Shown here in pieces: positions 28,285-39,868 of a DNA stretch of 64,000 nucleotides. The stretch is from positions 20,032,001 through 20,096,000 of the forward strand of contig NC_133183.1 in assembly GCF_049306965.1 (NCBI RefSeq), in the 5' to 3' direction. Source of the DNA: Danio rerio. Taxonomy: Eukaryota > Chordata > Actinopteri > Cypriniformes > Danionidae. Position 1 is the first letter of the stretch. Every line of letters starts with the position of its first letter. The translations under genes were made by a program, and so were the position numbers. The notes beneath the pieces are model-generated. The model had not been told where the DNA came from. It saw only the letters and a program-made list of their open reading frames with translations, and ran no database searches.

Positions 28285-30595
28285 TTAAGACTTCTTGCTC
28301 TTCCTCTTTATGTAGCTCTGGTAGTAAAAGTTGCTGAAAAGTATGATGAGACTGACACAGTAGGCAAACACAACTGCATTCATGGAGTCAGGAAATTCAC
28401 ACTCAGTGAAGAGGTTGTATCCAGTGTGAACAGTCAGCAAAATAAACTGGACCTGTAATGAGATGTGGTTCATATTAATCTACCAACTAATCTCTATTGA
28501 AGCAATTTATTTTAAATCGATGTAAAATTGTTAATAAATGAGGTAAAAGTGGTTTTTTTTTATGTATGAATGGACTAAAATTAGCCAGATTAGCAGTGTG
28601 TGTATGTACATGTGTGTGTCTTGTGTATACCAGCTGCAGTGAGGTGAGATAGCGCTTCCACCACAGATATTTCTGCAGATGAGGGCCCAGAGCTGCCAGA
28701 CCATAGTAAGAATACATCCAAATATGAACAAAAGTGTTCAGCAGCCCTATAAAAAATGCTGAAACAATAAAATGACAATATTCTGTTTTTAGAAATGCAC
28801 ATGTCATATTATGGGTTTAATATACACTCACCAGCCACTTTATTAGGTACATCTGTCCAACCACTCATTACATTCGGAGGGTGAGCCACAGCCTACCTGT
28901 ATATTGTTGCTGACCATGTCTATCCTTTTATGACCACAGTGTACCCATCTTCTGATGGCCACTTCCAGCAGAATAACACTCCATGTCAAAGCGCAAATCA
29001 TCTCCGACTGGCTTCATAAACATGACAATGAGTTCACTGTACTCAAATGGCCTCCAAAGTCACCATTTCTCAATCCAATGGAGCACCTTTGGGATGTGTT
29101 GGAACAAGAGATTCGGATCATGTATGTGCAGCCAACAAATCCAATAGTATCTGGATGCAGCCTTTGTGATGCAAGCTGAGACTGCATCACTCAGCGATGC
29201 AATGTCAGAAACAATGCACTCAATTGGAGCTAGTGACGTCACTGTGACGGGTACAGTTAGGGGTGGGGTTAGGTGAGCCCATTAAAAAGCATTGGATGTA
29301 GCCCAGATTGCACTGCACCAGGTCTGCAGGCAGACCCCTCTCAACAAATCTGCAGCAACTGCACGATGCTATCATGTCAACATGGACCAAAATCTCTGAG
29401 GAATATTTCCATGACCTTGTTGAATCCATGCCACAAAGGATTAAGGTAGTTTTGAAGGCAAAAGTGGGTTCAATCCAGTACTAATAAAGTGGCCAGTAAG
29501 TGTATATATGTTTTATAAATATCCAATGATAATCCATGTATTTCAGACTTACATTGCCCTCCTGCCACATATTTAACTCCTGCCCACCAATTGAAGATCA
29601 TTGTTCCATGATGATACACATGAAGAAATGTGAGCTGGCTATTCTTTTTTCTTAGGATGAAAAAGACCTTTATGTGGAAGGTTAAAAAAAGAATCATTCA
29701 CTGAGTCATGCCTATACACCTGATATAAATCATTGTGATATTTATTTTTTTTACATTTGTGAAACTTACTGTATCACTAAGCTCAATTACTTTAGAGAAG
29801 AAAAACCACCAGCACACATTGGCCATCTGAAAAAGTCAAATAAAAAACAATGTTTGGTAAAGACAAAGATAACACTGTATGCTCATTTTATTTTCAGTAC
29901 AAAATATAGTTCAAAATATTACTGAATTAAAAAGAAACGAGACAATCACCCTCATTCCCAATGGACTGGTGCTGTAGTCTACAGGCTGACATAGGTAGCT
30001 GTAGTTTGCCAGCCAAGATGTGACAAGGAACTGTGGAAAGAAACGATACTTTGTTGGTAAAAGGTCATGATGAGGACACGCATCTTCAATATTCTCAGAC
30101 TGAATGACTTGATTATTGAAAGCAAGACCTTGATGGTAGGATAACCAACCTGAACTAATGGAGTAATGTATAAAATGCATTATTTACCTCATGGAACATG
30201 TATACAGACAAACCAACCATGGAAAAGTTGTACACAATAAGCAGTCCTTTTAGGTTCACTGGTTCCATGTTTTTCATAAGCTTGGGTCCGATCCAAATAA
30301 CACCCAGATAACATAAAAATATACAGATGATCGGTACAGGAGAGTAGACTAGTAGCCATGGGTCAGTCCGCTTGTCTGAAACATGACAGCAAGCAAAAGC
30401 TTTGCACCTCAGGGGTTTCAACAAATTTATGTTCATATTCTGTGATATGTTTTTATGTACTGTTATTAATTATTTTGTATAACTAGTTGGTCGTAGTTAA
30501 TTTGATTAAAAAATCATTCTTAATAAATAAATCTTACCCCCATTCTCTACAATCCACTTGTGCATGGATTCCAGTCTCTGCCATGCGGATTCCAT
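28285..30595 (-). CDS. elovl8: ELOVL-family very-long-chain fatty acid elongase (elovl8 type)
   Basis: Seven coding exons (30538-30595, 30188-30375, 29950-30030, 29770-29826, 29553-29667, 28631-28758, 28285-28452) give 264 aa. ELOVL enzymes are ER membrane condensing enzymes that join malonyl-CoA to long acyl-CoAs. Visible are the catalytic HVYHH box at about 144-148, preceded by [15 protein letters not shown], then [26 protein letters not shown], several hydrophobic segments and a C-terminal K-x-K-x-x ER-retention tail (KSKKS). The sequence is ELOVL4-like but much shorter at the C-terminus, which fits the fish elovl8 group rather than elovl4. Subfamily is from recalled sequence. A Tc1 copy lies in the intron between exons 5 and 6. 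Confidence 0.88.
28825..29502 (+). mobile_element. Tc1-like transposon, deleted, with nested 200-bp insert
   Basis: Ends CACTCACCAGCCACTTTATT (28825) and the mirrored terminus at 29502, with TA on both sides. Most of the 5' transposase half is gone. The part left runs from about the DNA-catalytic middle to [12 protein letters not shown] 200-bp element at 29142-29341 sits inside. It lies in the elovl8 intron between exons 5 and 6. Confidence 0.9.
29142..29341 (-). mobile_element. 200-bp element with 9-bp target duplication, copy B
   Basis: Flanked by caacaaatc at 29133-29141 and again at 29342-29350. Removing the insert and one copy restores the Tc1 sequence ccaacaaatctgcagcaac. It matches 1429-1610 in reverse complement. 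A 9-bp duplication suits Mutator-like elements but does not prove it. Confidence 0.8.
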
Positions 30596-30605
30596 TGAGA
30601 ACTCT

Positions 30606-30870
30606 ACTACAGAACTTCATTATTAAAGACACAGGCAAGACCACAATTACACAACACGAAAAAACACGATGGAAATGCAGTCAATTCTGATAAAAACATG
30701 CTAATTATTGATGCGGTGTACACTGTGCGTGAATTTTGTTGTTGTAGTTGTATATGGATGAATCCATGTTTTGTCAACCGTTTGCATTATCATAAATGTA
30801 CCGGTGAACTTACCTGTGGAGGAGTCTAAACGATCGATACCGCACTGTGTGGCTGTTCTAATCAATCGCA
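30606..30870 (-). promoter_or_regulatory. Probable elovl8 5' untranslated exon and promoter
   Basis: A strong donor, CCACAG|GTAAGT, with the exon end at 30814, suggests a non-coding first exon of some tens of bases. The acceptor for the ATG exon is likely about 30606-30609 (tctgtag). The start ATGG at 30593-30595 follows ctca. Confidence 0.5.
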
Positions 30871-32023
30871 CGGTCAGATGGGAACTTTGAACAATTTTGT
30901 TTGAGTAACACGGAAAATTGTGTGTTATCAGTTGTAATGCAGAAGTACACAGATCTATTTGGAAAGAAAACTTTGGACTGCACCCGTTTTCATTTCAACT
31001 CAGATGCGCAGTTAAAAGTCTCTGTTGTGTAGTAAAATTAAGCATGACTCCCAATGCAATATGGCGGCGAAAATAATAATAATAATTATTATTATTATAA
31101 TTACGACACAAAAAAGAAATTAAACGTGTTTTAGAGCCGTAAAGCCTCGACACGTGTTGTATTGAAATATTAACAGGTGGGAAAGAAGAAAATGGACTCT
31201 TATTTTGACAACCCAGCATTAGACAGAAAAAGGCGTTCAGGGCGCAGAGAATTGAAAGAGCATGACCATAATTTAATTATTCTGTCTGACAACGTGCTGT
31301 TAAATAAATAATATTAAGCTTGAGTAAAGGGATAGTTAACAGAAAACGTTTAATTTACATTTCCTCCACTTGTTTCAAAACATTGACTTTCATAGTATTT
31401 TTTCTACAATGGACGTTCATGGCTACTTTCTCCCAAACATTCTACAGAATATCTAATTTTGTGTTAAACCGAAAAAAATCTTAAAAGTTTTGAACCACGA
31501 TGAGGAAACTTACATTCTATACGTTTAAAGGCAGATTATATACTCATATGAGATCAAGGCACATTTACACATTTATAAAAGACAATTTTGAGGGATATAA
31601 ACAATAACAATGGTCTTTACCTATTTCCTGTTTTACATTTTTAATTTCCATAACTTCCGAGAATCCAAAACGGTCCACAAACTGATAAATAATATGATAT
31701 AAAAATATGTTATGATAGCTGATTTAACATAAAGGTATGATTAAATCGTAGTATGATAAATAGGAAATATGCATGGGCCAATGACATCACTGCATTAAAA
31801 TGGCATATAAACGTTTATTCTGGACAATACTACATCCTATAACAATTTATTTTTAAAGAAAATATACATTTATTTACTTTAAAAACACCTAATATAAATG
31901 CCCGTTCTCCGTAATAAAACAGTGCTGCAGATGTATTATACAGTATGATAATATACATCATATGAAATAATATAAAAATGTACATGATGATTATACAAGA
32001 TGTAATATCCAGACCAACAGTTC
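30871..32023. other. Spacer between elovl8 and mutyh
   Basis: AT-rich. An (AAT)n patch lies near 31071-31100. Minus-strand AATAAA candidates at 31846-31851 and 31814-31819 could end mutyh transcripts. No additional gene was recognised. Confidence 0.5.
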
Positions 32024-35000
32024 TTAAGAGCATTTGCTTTTAACTGTTGTCTTTGAGGTAGAGAAGAATTTACTGAGGCAGAGTTGTTTGGGTCCTACAT
32101 TAGTAGCAGCATCTTTGGGCTTTTTTATTTTGTTTGACTGTTTCTCAGGGCCGGCTTTTCTCTTCTTTCCCTTAAAAAGTATAAAATATGATAAGATATG
32201 AAAGTAATTTTAAAATCAGTAGCATATGAATATGAAATCAAATAAATACTTAACAGAACAAAAAATAAAGTGCATGCAAACTCAGAAAAAACCAACCTTG
32301 AGGTCCAACTTGCTGGAAGATTCATAGAGCTTCATAATCTGAAATTAAATTTAAATAAAGACTTTAAATAATTAACATTAATTCAAAAAATGTGTTGACA
32401 TTAACCAACATTAATCAGCATTTTTATTGCATCAAATTTGCGATTGTTTTTTTAAAGCTAATTTTAAAGTATAAATAAAAAATTAAAAGTATAGATTTTA
32501 AAGTTTTTTTTTTCTGTGACACCAATTTCCACTGTCGGGCCAGTGCAAGCCAGGGTTTTTAATCAGGCCGCGCCATGCCAATAGCCTGTGAGAGAGAGCA
32601 GTGAGGCCAAAATCATGTCACTTTTCCACTGTCGGGCCTATACAGAATATTCCCCGAATCAAACATCACACAACCCGCTCAGTTCAGCAGGATCCAGGCA
32701 GATAAAGCACACCACTGCATCATCATTAAACAATTAAAACAAACAACGATAAACCAAAACAAACAAATGACATGTTACTGTAAAGCATTAAATTATATAT
32801 CAATACGCATAGGCCTATGTATTTTCATTCAATATATTTCTTTACTCGCCGACTGACTGTTTGCATCATACATCGAGTGGTCTTGCCACTAACAGAGGGA
32901 TGACCCGGCATACCATCCATAACATAAAGCCACAGAAATTTTCCAGCAATAACTCTGTATAAAAATGTATTTTATAACATCCTCATTTCGGTAGGTGCCA
33001 TCACACATTCAGCCCAAATCCTCCAGAGAGACCTAAATCATACACATTTTTCCCTAGGCTAAAGACAATAATTGAAGACAATAATCTAAGGATGTTGCAT
33101 ATTATTTGGTTATCTTAAATAAAGCAAACAGTTAAGTGTTTCAGGACATAAAAGCAAGTAATAAAATATAGGCTATAGCCAGGGTCAGTCGCAATCTGCG
33201 GATGTTTTTTGCTATTTCTGTGGAGAATTTTGGTAAAAATCTGCGAATTTCAGCTGAATTATTTTGGGAGTATCCAGCGGAGTATGATAACTAAAACCTT
33301 AATATATATTAAATAAAAAGTAATAAATTACTGAATAAAAACTGAATAAATTCAGATTTACAAGTAAATAAACAGAATTTATAATAGGCTAAAAATCTGC
33401 AGAAATCTGCGGAATTCTGTGGAAATCTGCGCGTGCAGATTCCGTGTGGGCCTACATATGTAGCTCTAGCATACATGTATATGCATCAAAACACACATTT
33501 CATGCAAAAACACACCTTTTGAACTTGATAAAAACCCTTGACAACTGAAAGTAAATGGCTGCTGTGTCTTTAATATGGTGTAAAGATTATTATTCATTAT
33601 TGAAACAGCAAGGAGGATGCAGCAAAGAAATATCACCTAGTTAAATTAAAACTACTTTATTATTTTATGCAATACCAACAATTTGAAAGGGAAACATAAG
33701 GGCGATCATAAGCCCCAAAGCCTATAAGGTGTTTTATGGAATAGCCTATCTTAACCAGCTATATGTTTTTTTTCCCTTATTTATTATTATTATTATTATT
33801 ATTATTGGCACATGTACTCATGTGTGATTGGAAAACTAGTGTAATCTTTACCAGACTGGGACAAACTCCGCCTCTTTGGCCCAAGGTATTCGGCAGGCCG
33901 AAAAAGGCCGGCAGCTTGCCCTGAGGAAGCCTCGTTTTGAACCGATCAGGCCCCGGAAGTGACAGTAGAAACACAACTGGCCCTGGCTCGCCCTGGTATA
34001 CTCGCTTTAGGCGCGATAGTGGAAACTAGGCTAATGAAAACACACTCAACCTTTTTAACCCCAGTGGACACAGCTGCCTTCTGCAGAGCAGATTTGGTTA
34101 GCCAGCAGGTCTTCTGCTTTTGCTCTCTGTCTGAGCAATCAGAAACATGAACCGAGAACACAATGTAGGTTTGATGGATGTGGGAGAAAATATGCACCAC
34201 CTGACAGACGACATAAAAGATGTGGATGAATATCAAACATGCGCACTGTAACCAAACATGCACACCAAAGAGATGAATCATACATTTGCTCAATGCATTT
34301 TAATCAATTTGAAACTATTCTGAACCCAAGAAGATATAGATGTCGAGAAAACACACACACACCTCTCCCACAAACTGCACTGAGTGAGTGTCCAGGGGTG
34401 TTTCCAGCCATTTCTGCATCATGTCACATATCAACTCTTTATATTTATTTTCAGAGATGTCAGCTTGCAAAAGCACACTGGGTAGCTCCCACATCCCAGC
34501 CAGGAGTCCTGTAAAAAAAAAAAAAATGAACACATGCAAGTAAGTTCATGTCTAGTTCATCCCATTATAACAGTAGTTTTACCTTTGCTTGGCCTCTGGG
34601 TGAGCAGGTACTCCGACTCTTCTCCGGCTCGCTGATGCTCCACTATACAGGTCAGTGTTTGTTCCACACGTGGAGCCTTTTTAACAGGCTTTCTGGGATA
34701 ATTCTGTACCCCCAGCTGAGGGTCCCAGTCCTCTGACAGACACAAGTTACAGCTGCCAGCAGACACTGTTAAAGAATGTGAACAGATATTAAACAGTGCA
34801 TTCGGTCTGATGAACTGATGATTTTAGACCATTTACTTACTACAATTCTCTATATCAGGAACAGGGTTTTTGGGATTTGTGGCAAGTTTATTTAGAAGTC
34901 TTTTGCAGTCCATCTCTTGTTTCATGCTTATCTACAGTATATAATAAGAACATTGTTATAAAATAGGCAAGGTTCCTCATGAAGTGTGTGGTGAGAGTTG

Positions 35001-36226
35001 CTGGATAGTACCTTCTTGAAAGCATGACAGTGGGTCTGAATGGGACACTGACTGCACACAGGGGATTTTGGGGTGCAGACTCTGGCTCCTAACTCCATCA
35101 TAGCCTGATTAAAGTCTCCTGGTCTCTCTGGGTCAACAAGTGCATCTGCAATTCTCCTGAAATACAATTTAGTTTAACTTATAGTCAAAATTTTTTTTTT
35201 CTTTTTCAAATATTTCCTAAATTATGTTTAACAGAGCAAGAAATTTTTTACAGTATTTTCTATAATATTTTTTACTTCTGGAGAAAGTTGTACTTGTTTT
35301 ATTTTGGCTAGAATTAAAGCGGTTTTACTTAAAAAAAAAAAAAAAAAAAAACTATTTTAAGGTCAATATTATTAGACCCCTTAAGCAATTTTTCTACAAA
35401 ACGCAGATAAGCCTTTAAAATTTTAAATTGCACTTTATGCTGAATATTAGTATCTCAAAATATCTAGTAAAATATTATGTACTGTCATTATGGCAAAGTT
35501 AAACAAATTAGTAATTAGAAAAGAGATTATTATGTTTAGAACAAGGTTTCTGCAGGTTCCACAAAGTTTAATTTAAGACTTTTTAAGACATTAATTAAAC
35601 CATTATAAATGAAATCTTAGACTCGTTCAGAGCTAAACGGTAAGGAATTTTTTTAATGGCCCATATGGAAAATATTTATATCTGCCACATAACATTTTAA
35701 ATATTGTGTCAAAAGCAAGCTCTAGTTGTAAACATACACTTTTGTTCAACACACACTTTCTTTAAAATAAAAATTGACAAATGTTTTAAAAACTATAATA
35801 AACTAAATGAGCACAACACACTGTCCAGGTTAGTGATCTCAGCTGTAAAAACATGGATAACTTTTAAACCAAATTTAGTGTAAGGAAAACAATTAAACGT
35901 TAAATAGATAAAATTTACATTTTTAAATAAAGTTGAAAGTTTTATTGAGATGGATTGTTGACGATTGGGATGGGTGTTGGCCTGATTCAGTAGCTATAAA
36001 CGAGCAAAACAGATTTAATACCTACAACACAATATTTCAGTAGATTTTATACTTTTTAAGGCCTAAAATTTGTTTTTGAGATTTAAGACATTTTAAAACC
36101 CCACAGACAGCCTGTTAGAAATGTCTTGAAAAAATATACAGGGGGCTAATAATTCAGGAGGGCTATTTCTGACTTTAACTGTATATTAAAAAAATAATAA
36201 ATATGTATATATTATTAAATAATATG

Positions 36227-36321
<95 letters not shown>

Positions 36322-39265
36322 TTTTCAATATTATTTATTTATTTGTTTAACATTCCCCATTATGTTTCTTTAGATTGCACCTTTGATGTATTAGTGTGTG
36401 TACTATAACTCTTTCTAATAGCTTGAAATGTCTGCAAAGTTTTAAAGATCAAAACCAACACAGGTTTGTAACAAAACAGCACCTTCACTGGCTGCTTGTG
36501 TACAGCCACCATTCATTTCTTTGCTGCAAAAGCAAATGCACTCTCAAACTATGAAGAGAAATGATCAAGTAAAACAAACATCATCAGCATCAGCACTGTT
36601 AGTATTACTGTGCCGGGAAAATTTCTGCCACTGAATTTCTCATCCGTTTCCAACAAGTGCTGTAAATATTACACTTAAACATTTGACCAATCAAAGAAAA
36701 GAATTTAGAGAGATAAGATACTTCAATCACTGTAGAAATAATTTTAACCTTGAATTCAGGTAAAGTTTTTTAGTTTTGGGACACTTTAAAACAGAATGAA
36801 AACCTCCAGAAAAAGCTTAAACGTGAATTTTAACAATAGATAAACTTGTTAAGATATTTCAGTACCACAAAGCATCTGTTACAGCAGGACTGCTGCTGTC
36901 TGCTCCTATGGCTCGAACGCGACACAGAACTCGAATGACGTTTCCATCAACAGCACCTGTTACCTGGAGAACAATAGGAACCAATGCAGTAAACGAACTA
37001 ACTTTATTTACAGCAATCTATCTTCCATGTTTAATAGGTGATGCAGCACTACACAAATTGATATTTACTGTTTACTAGAGTATCATGCAAGTAATTAAAT
37101 TAAAAGTAGTATTTGGAGTAATATTTGGTAATATTTCACTCATATCCACAAATCAATTTTCAGCCTGATCATTAGCAAAAGCTTGGGACATTGCTTTCTT
37201 CTTGAAGTTTAAGACATGTTACACATAAAATAATCGAATATTGTGAAGATGGTTAGTGTAGAAAGACTGTGTAAAAATCAGATGTTAGTAGCGCAGAGAT
37301 CAAATTTAATCAACATAAAAAAGTACCTGTCCAAGTGCTATAGAACCAATCGCCCCGGCTGTGTAACGTCCAACACCAGGCAGCTGTTTTAATAGTCCAG
37401 CTGTAGTCTTTGGCATCTGCCCATCCAGTTCTGATACCACCTATTTTAAGAAATCATGTTTATAATGTCTCTTAAGTCATAAGTTTGTGCATAACTTCTC
37501 CGTTATGTTGTTTAAACCTACTTTCTGAGCACCTTCATGCAGTCTACGTCCTCTGGAGTAGTATCCAAGACCTGACCACATTTGGTTCACTTCCTGCAGG
37601 GAGAAAACAATGCACCGCTGTCAGATGCTCACCGTGTCTCTGTGTGTTTATTTTGTGTATATGTGGATTAACTTTCACCTCCAGTGTAGCTGCAGCAAGT
37701 TTTTCCACAGTCGGCCATCTCTAAAAATAAATATAGGGAAAAAGCATTAAGATATGACAGCCCAGAGGAGCTTCGAAAGGAGAAATCTGATCAAAGAAGC
37801 ATGTCTACCTTCATCCATCTGTTATAGTAGTCTATCACGGTGGCCACTTGAGTCTGTTGTAACATGATTTCTGAAACCCACACTGAGAATATCAAGAGAG
37901 AAAATTATGATAGATAAGATTTATGGTATGATCATTGCGACAATCAATTTATTTCCATACCTGCATATGTCCTGATATTATCATCTTGTTCTGTCGTAGC
38001 CTGGATGGTTTACAATGAGATCCAAAATGAGAAAAAAATCTTATTTTATTAAGCAGTCAGGAAAATATTTAATGCATATACTTTTTGACGTACTAGTTGT
38101 GGCACTGACTATTTAAGGTCACACTTTATTTTGATGGTCATTTGTTGAATTTAAGTTACATTGCATGTATGTACATGCCAACTAATTCTCATTAGATTAT
38201 AAGAAGACTATTAGGTTGGGGTTAGTGCAAGTTGTACCTGCAAAGTTTCTTATAATCAGTTAAATGTCAGTTGAAGGAGCAGTATCAACAGATATTAAGC
38301 AAGCAGTCTACTAATACACAAATGGACCATCAAAATTAAGGTCTACCCAATTTAATAAACTAATAAAAGATTCATTTATGTTTTTTACACAATCAATTTA
38401 AGTGGTTTTATATGTATACAATATATCAAATCTACTTATATTAAGTTAATTAATGTTAATATTAATGTTAATTATCTCTCAGAACTACAACCCCCCATAA
38501 TATTTAATAAAAAGTAAATATAAATATAGATAATATGTTAAATTGCTTTACCAATGTCCTCCAGGGAAGCTCTCTCTTATTTTCATCATACCACTTCATC
38601 AGGTCAGAGCGGAACACAGATATTTCGGTTGGATCATGAAAAATGTGATATAATGAAGGTTCAGTTTCAGATGTTTCCTCTGGTGGAATAAAAACAAGCA
38701 AGCCAATAATGTCAAACATTAACGTTACACAACTTTACAGGCAAACAACGAAGTGTCTTGAAGTCACTCAGATTAAGACCTTAAAAAAATAGTTCACCCA
38801 AAAACCACCTTTACCTCAGTCTAAAACTTAAAGACTTTTTTACCTGCTAAACACAAAAGATGATATTATGAAGAATGTAAGAAACTGGTAGCCAAGTCAT
38901 TGACTACCACTTCAGGGGGGAAAATACTAAAGAAATCAGTTTCCAACATTCTTCAAACTATCTTTTGAAACAAGTTAGAAATGCTCGATGACATGATTTT
39001 CATTTTTGGGTCAACTCTCCCTTTACCTGTCACCCAGCATTTTGAGTTCTGACTTGCAAAAAGATTAAACTGTAGATCTATATTACTTAACGTATAGAAT
39101 ATGCAGATATTTTTGGTCGTTACATATGTACCTGTGTGACGGTGAGAGTCACTCACCTTTGATGGAAGGCTTTGATTTTCTGTTCTTATTGCTGGATTTG
39201 ATCAGCTCAGTGTTTTCTAAAGCCACTATCTTCCCCTTCTGAACCGTAGATCTAAACCTGCTCAT
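32024..39265 (-). CDS. mutyh: Adenine DNA glycosylase MUTYH
   Basis: Fifteen coding exons (39157-39265, 38552-38679, 37971-38010, 37809-37882, 37679-37720, 37522-37593, 37327-37440, 36866-36963, 35012-35156, 34841-34931, 34583-34765, 34363-34508, 34051-34200, 32297-32338, 32024-32170) give 526 aa; human MUTYH is about 546. It excises A mispaired with 8-oxoG in nuclei and mitochondria. Visible are [11 protein letters not shown] with catalytic Glu97, GYYSRGRRL, helix-hairpin-helix [12 protein letters not shown] (175-186), VDGNV with catalytic Asp199, and the 4Fe-4S cysteines 253, 260, 263 and 269 (C-x6-C-x2-C-x5-C). These are followed by the NUDIX-like 8-oxoG reader domain ([20 protein letters not shown]) and a PIP box QLCLSKFF (507-514). 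No coding damage was seen. Confidence 0.97.
32520..34035. mobile_element. ~1.5-kb inverted-repeat DNA element in a mutyh intron
   Basis: The left end, atttccactgtcgggccag, is mirrored at the right (reverse complement tttccactatcgcgccta). gcaagccaggg / gcgagccaggg also mirror, and the gtcgggcc word recurs inside. An (AAT)n-like tract is near 33780-33806. No long frame. Its right edge lies about 20 bp from the exon 13 donor. Confidence 0.6.
35550..36116. mobile_element. TIR element, cagggtttctgcag family
   Basis: Starts caaggtttctgcaggttcc, ends ccccacagacagcctg, and is bordered by the direct repeat ttagaa. Subterminal tttaagactttttaag and tttttaaggcctaaaattt blocks mirror as in the 20376 copy. 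Confidence 0.65.
36234..36303. repeat. (TA)n microsatellite
   Basis: Perfect dinucleotide tract in mutyh intron 8. Confidence 0.95.
38118..38345. mobile_element. MITE-like element with acactttattttgatggtc ends
   Basis: In mutyh intron 2. cacactttattttgatggtc at the left is mirrored by ggaccatcaaaattaag at the right. Internal ccaactaattctcattagat and gttggggttagtgcaag are the inverse of blocks at 18006-18215. Confidence 0.68.
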
Positions 39266-39600
39266 AGTGCTAATTCAGCCTTCTGATTTAAACAGCTCTT
39301 TAAACTCTGTTAAAAGCTCGACTTAAAACCTATCGAGGATGCATGAAACAGACACGCATAAAAACGGTCCTATACAAAAAAGTATGACGAATAAGTACGT
39401 TTAAATCATGGATTAATACAACATGTACAGTACTGTTTACAGGACACCAACTTGTTTACAACAACATCATGCGGCTGCAGCGCTTGACTCCCGCCTTCTG
39501 TTTTACTTCCTGGAGGGCGGGAAAAGTTTGGACCAATAGCTGACTTTGGAACTCCGCGTCACTCGCTTGCTATGGTCAAAATGAGCTCTTAACGATGAAA
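39266..39600 (-). promoter_or_regulatory. mutyh promoter region
   Basis: Sequence upstream of the mutyh ATG (39263-39265). It is locally GC-richer (about 39480-39570), with an inverted CCAAT box (ccaatag at 39531-39537 on the plus strand) and no TATA box in an obvious place. TOE1, the usual head-to-head partner of mammalian MUTYH, is not visible here. Confidence 0.45.
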
Positions 39601-39851
39601 TGCAGTATTACTTTGAAACAGTGTCTTACTCTTTTACAAAAAAAAAGGCTTTAAAACAACTGACATTTGTAAATTATATAATTTTTCTCTTTAATGTGTA
39701 ATGTATTTACCCCTCCTGTTTTTTTTGTTTGTTTGTTTGTTTTTTATCTGTTGTTTCTTTTTCCAAAAATGTTGTTCTTTTTGTCTCTTCAATTTCTTGT
39801 TAATATAAAGTGATTGTATATTCTCATTTTCGTATATTAATAAAGAAAAAA
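39601..39851 (+). mobile_element. Retroposed fragment with 17-bp target duplication
   Basis: The 17-mer agctcttaacgatgaaa occurs at 39584-39600 and 39852-39868, immediately flanking a 251-bp insert that ends in AATAAAGAAAAAA. A poly(A) end and a long target duplication are marks of LINE-driven retroposition. The source (LINE 3' end or an mRNA 3' UTR) was not recognised. Confidence 0.75.
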
Positions 39852-39868
39852 AGCTCTTAACGATGAAA

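Larger units (their letters stand above)
35157..36865. other. mutyh intron 8, repeat-rich
   Basis: Holds a poly(A) run (35331-35350), a copy of the cagggtttctgcag family (35550-36116) and a (TA)n tract (36234-36303) followed by poly(T). Confidence 0.7.
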
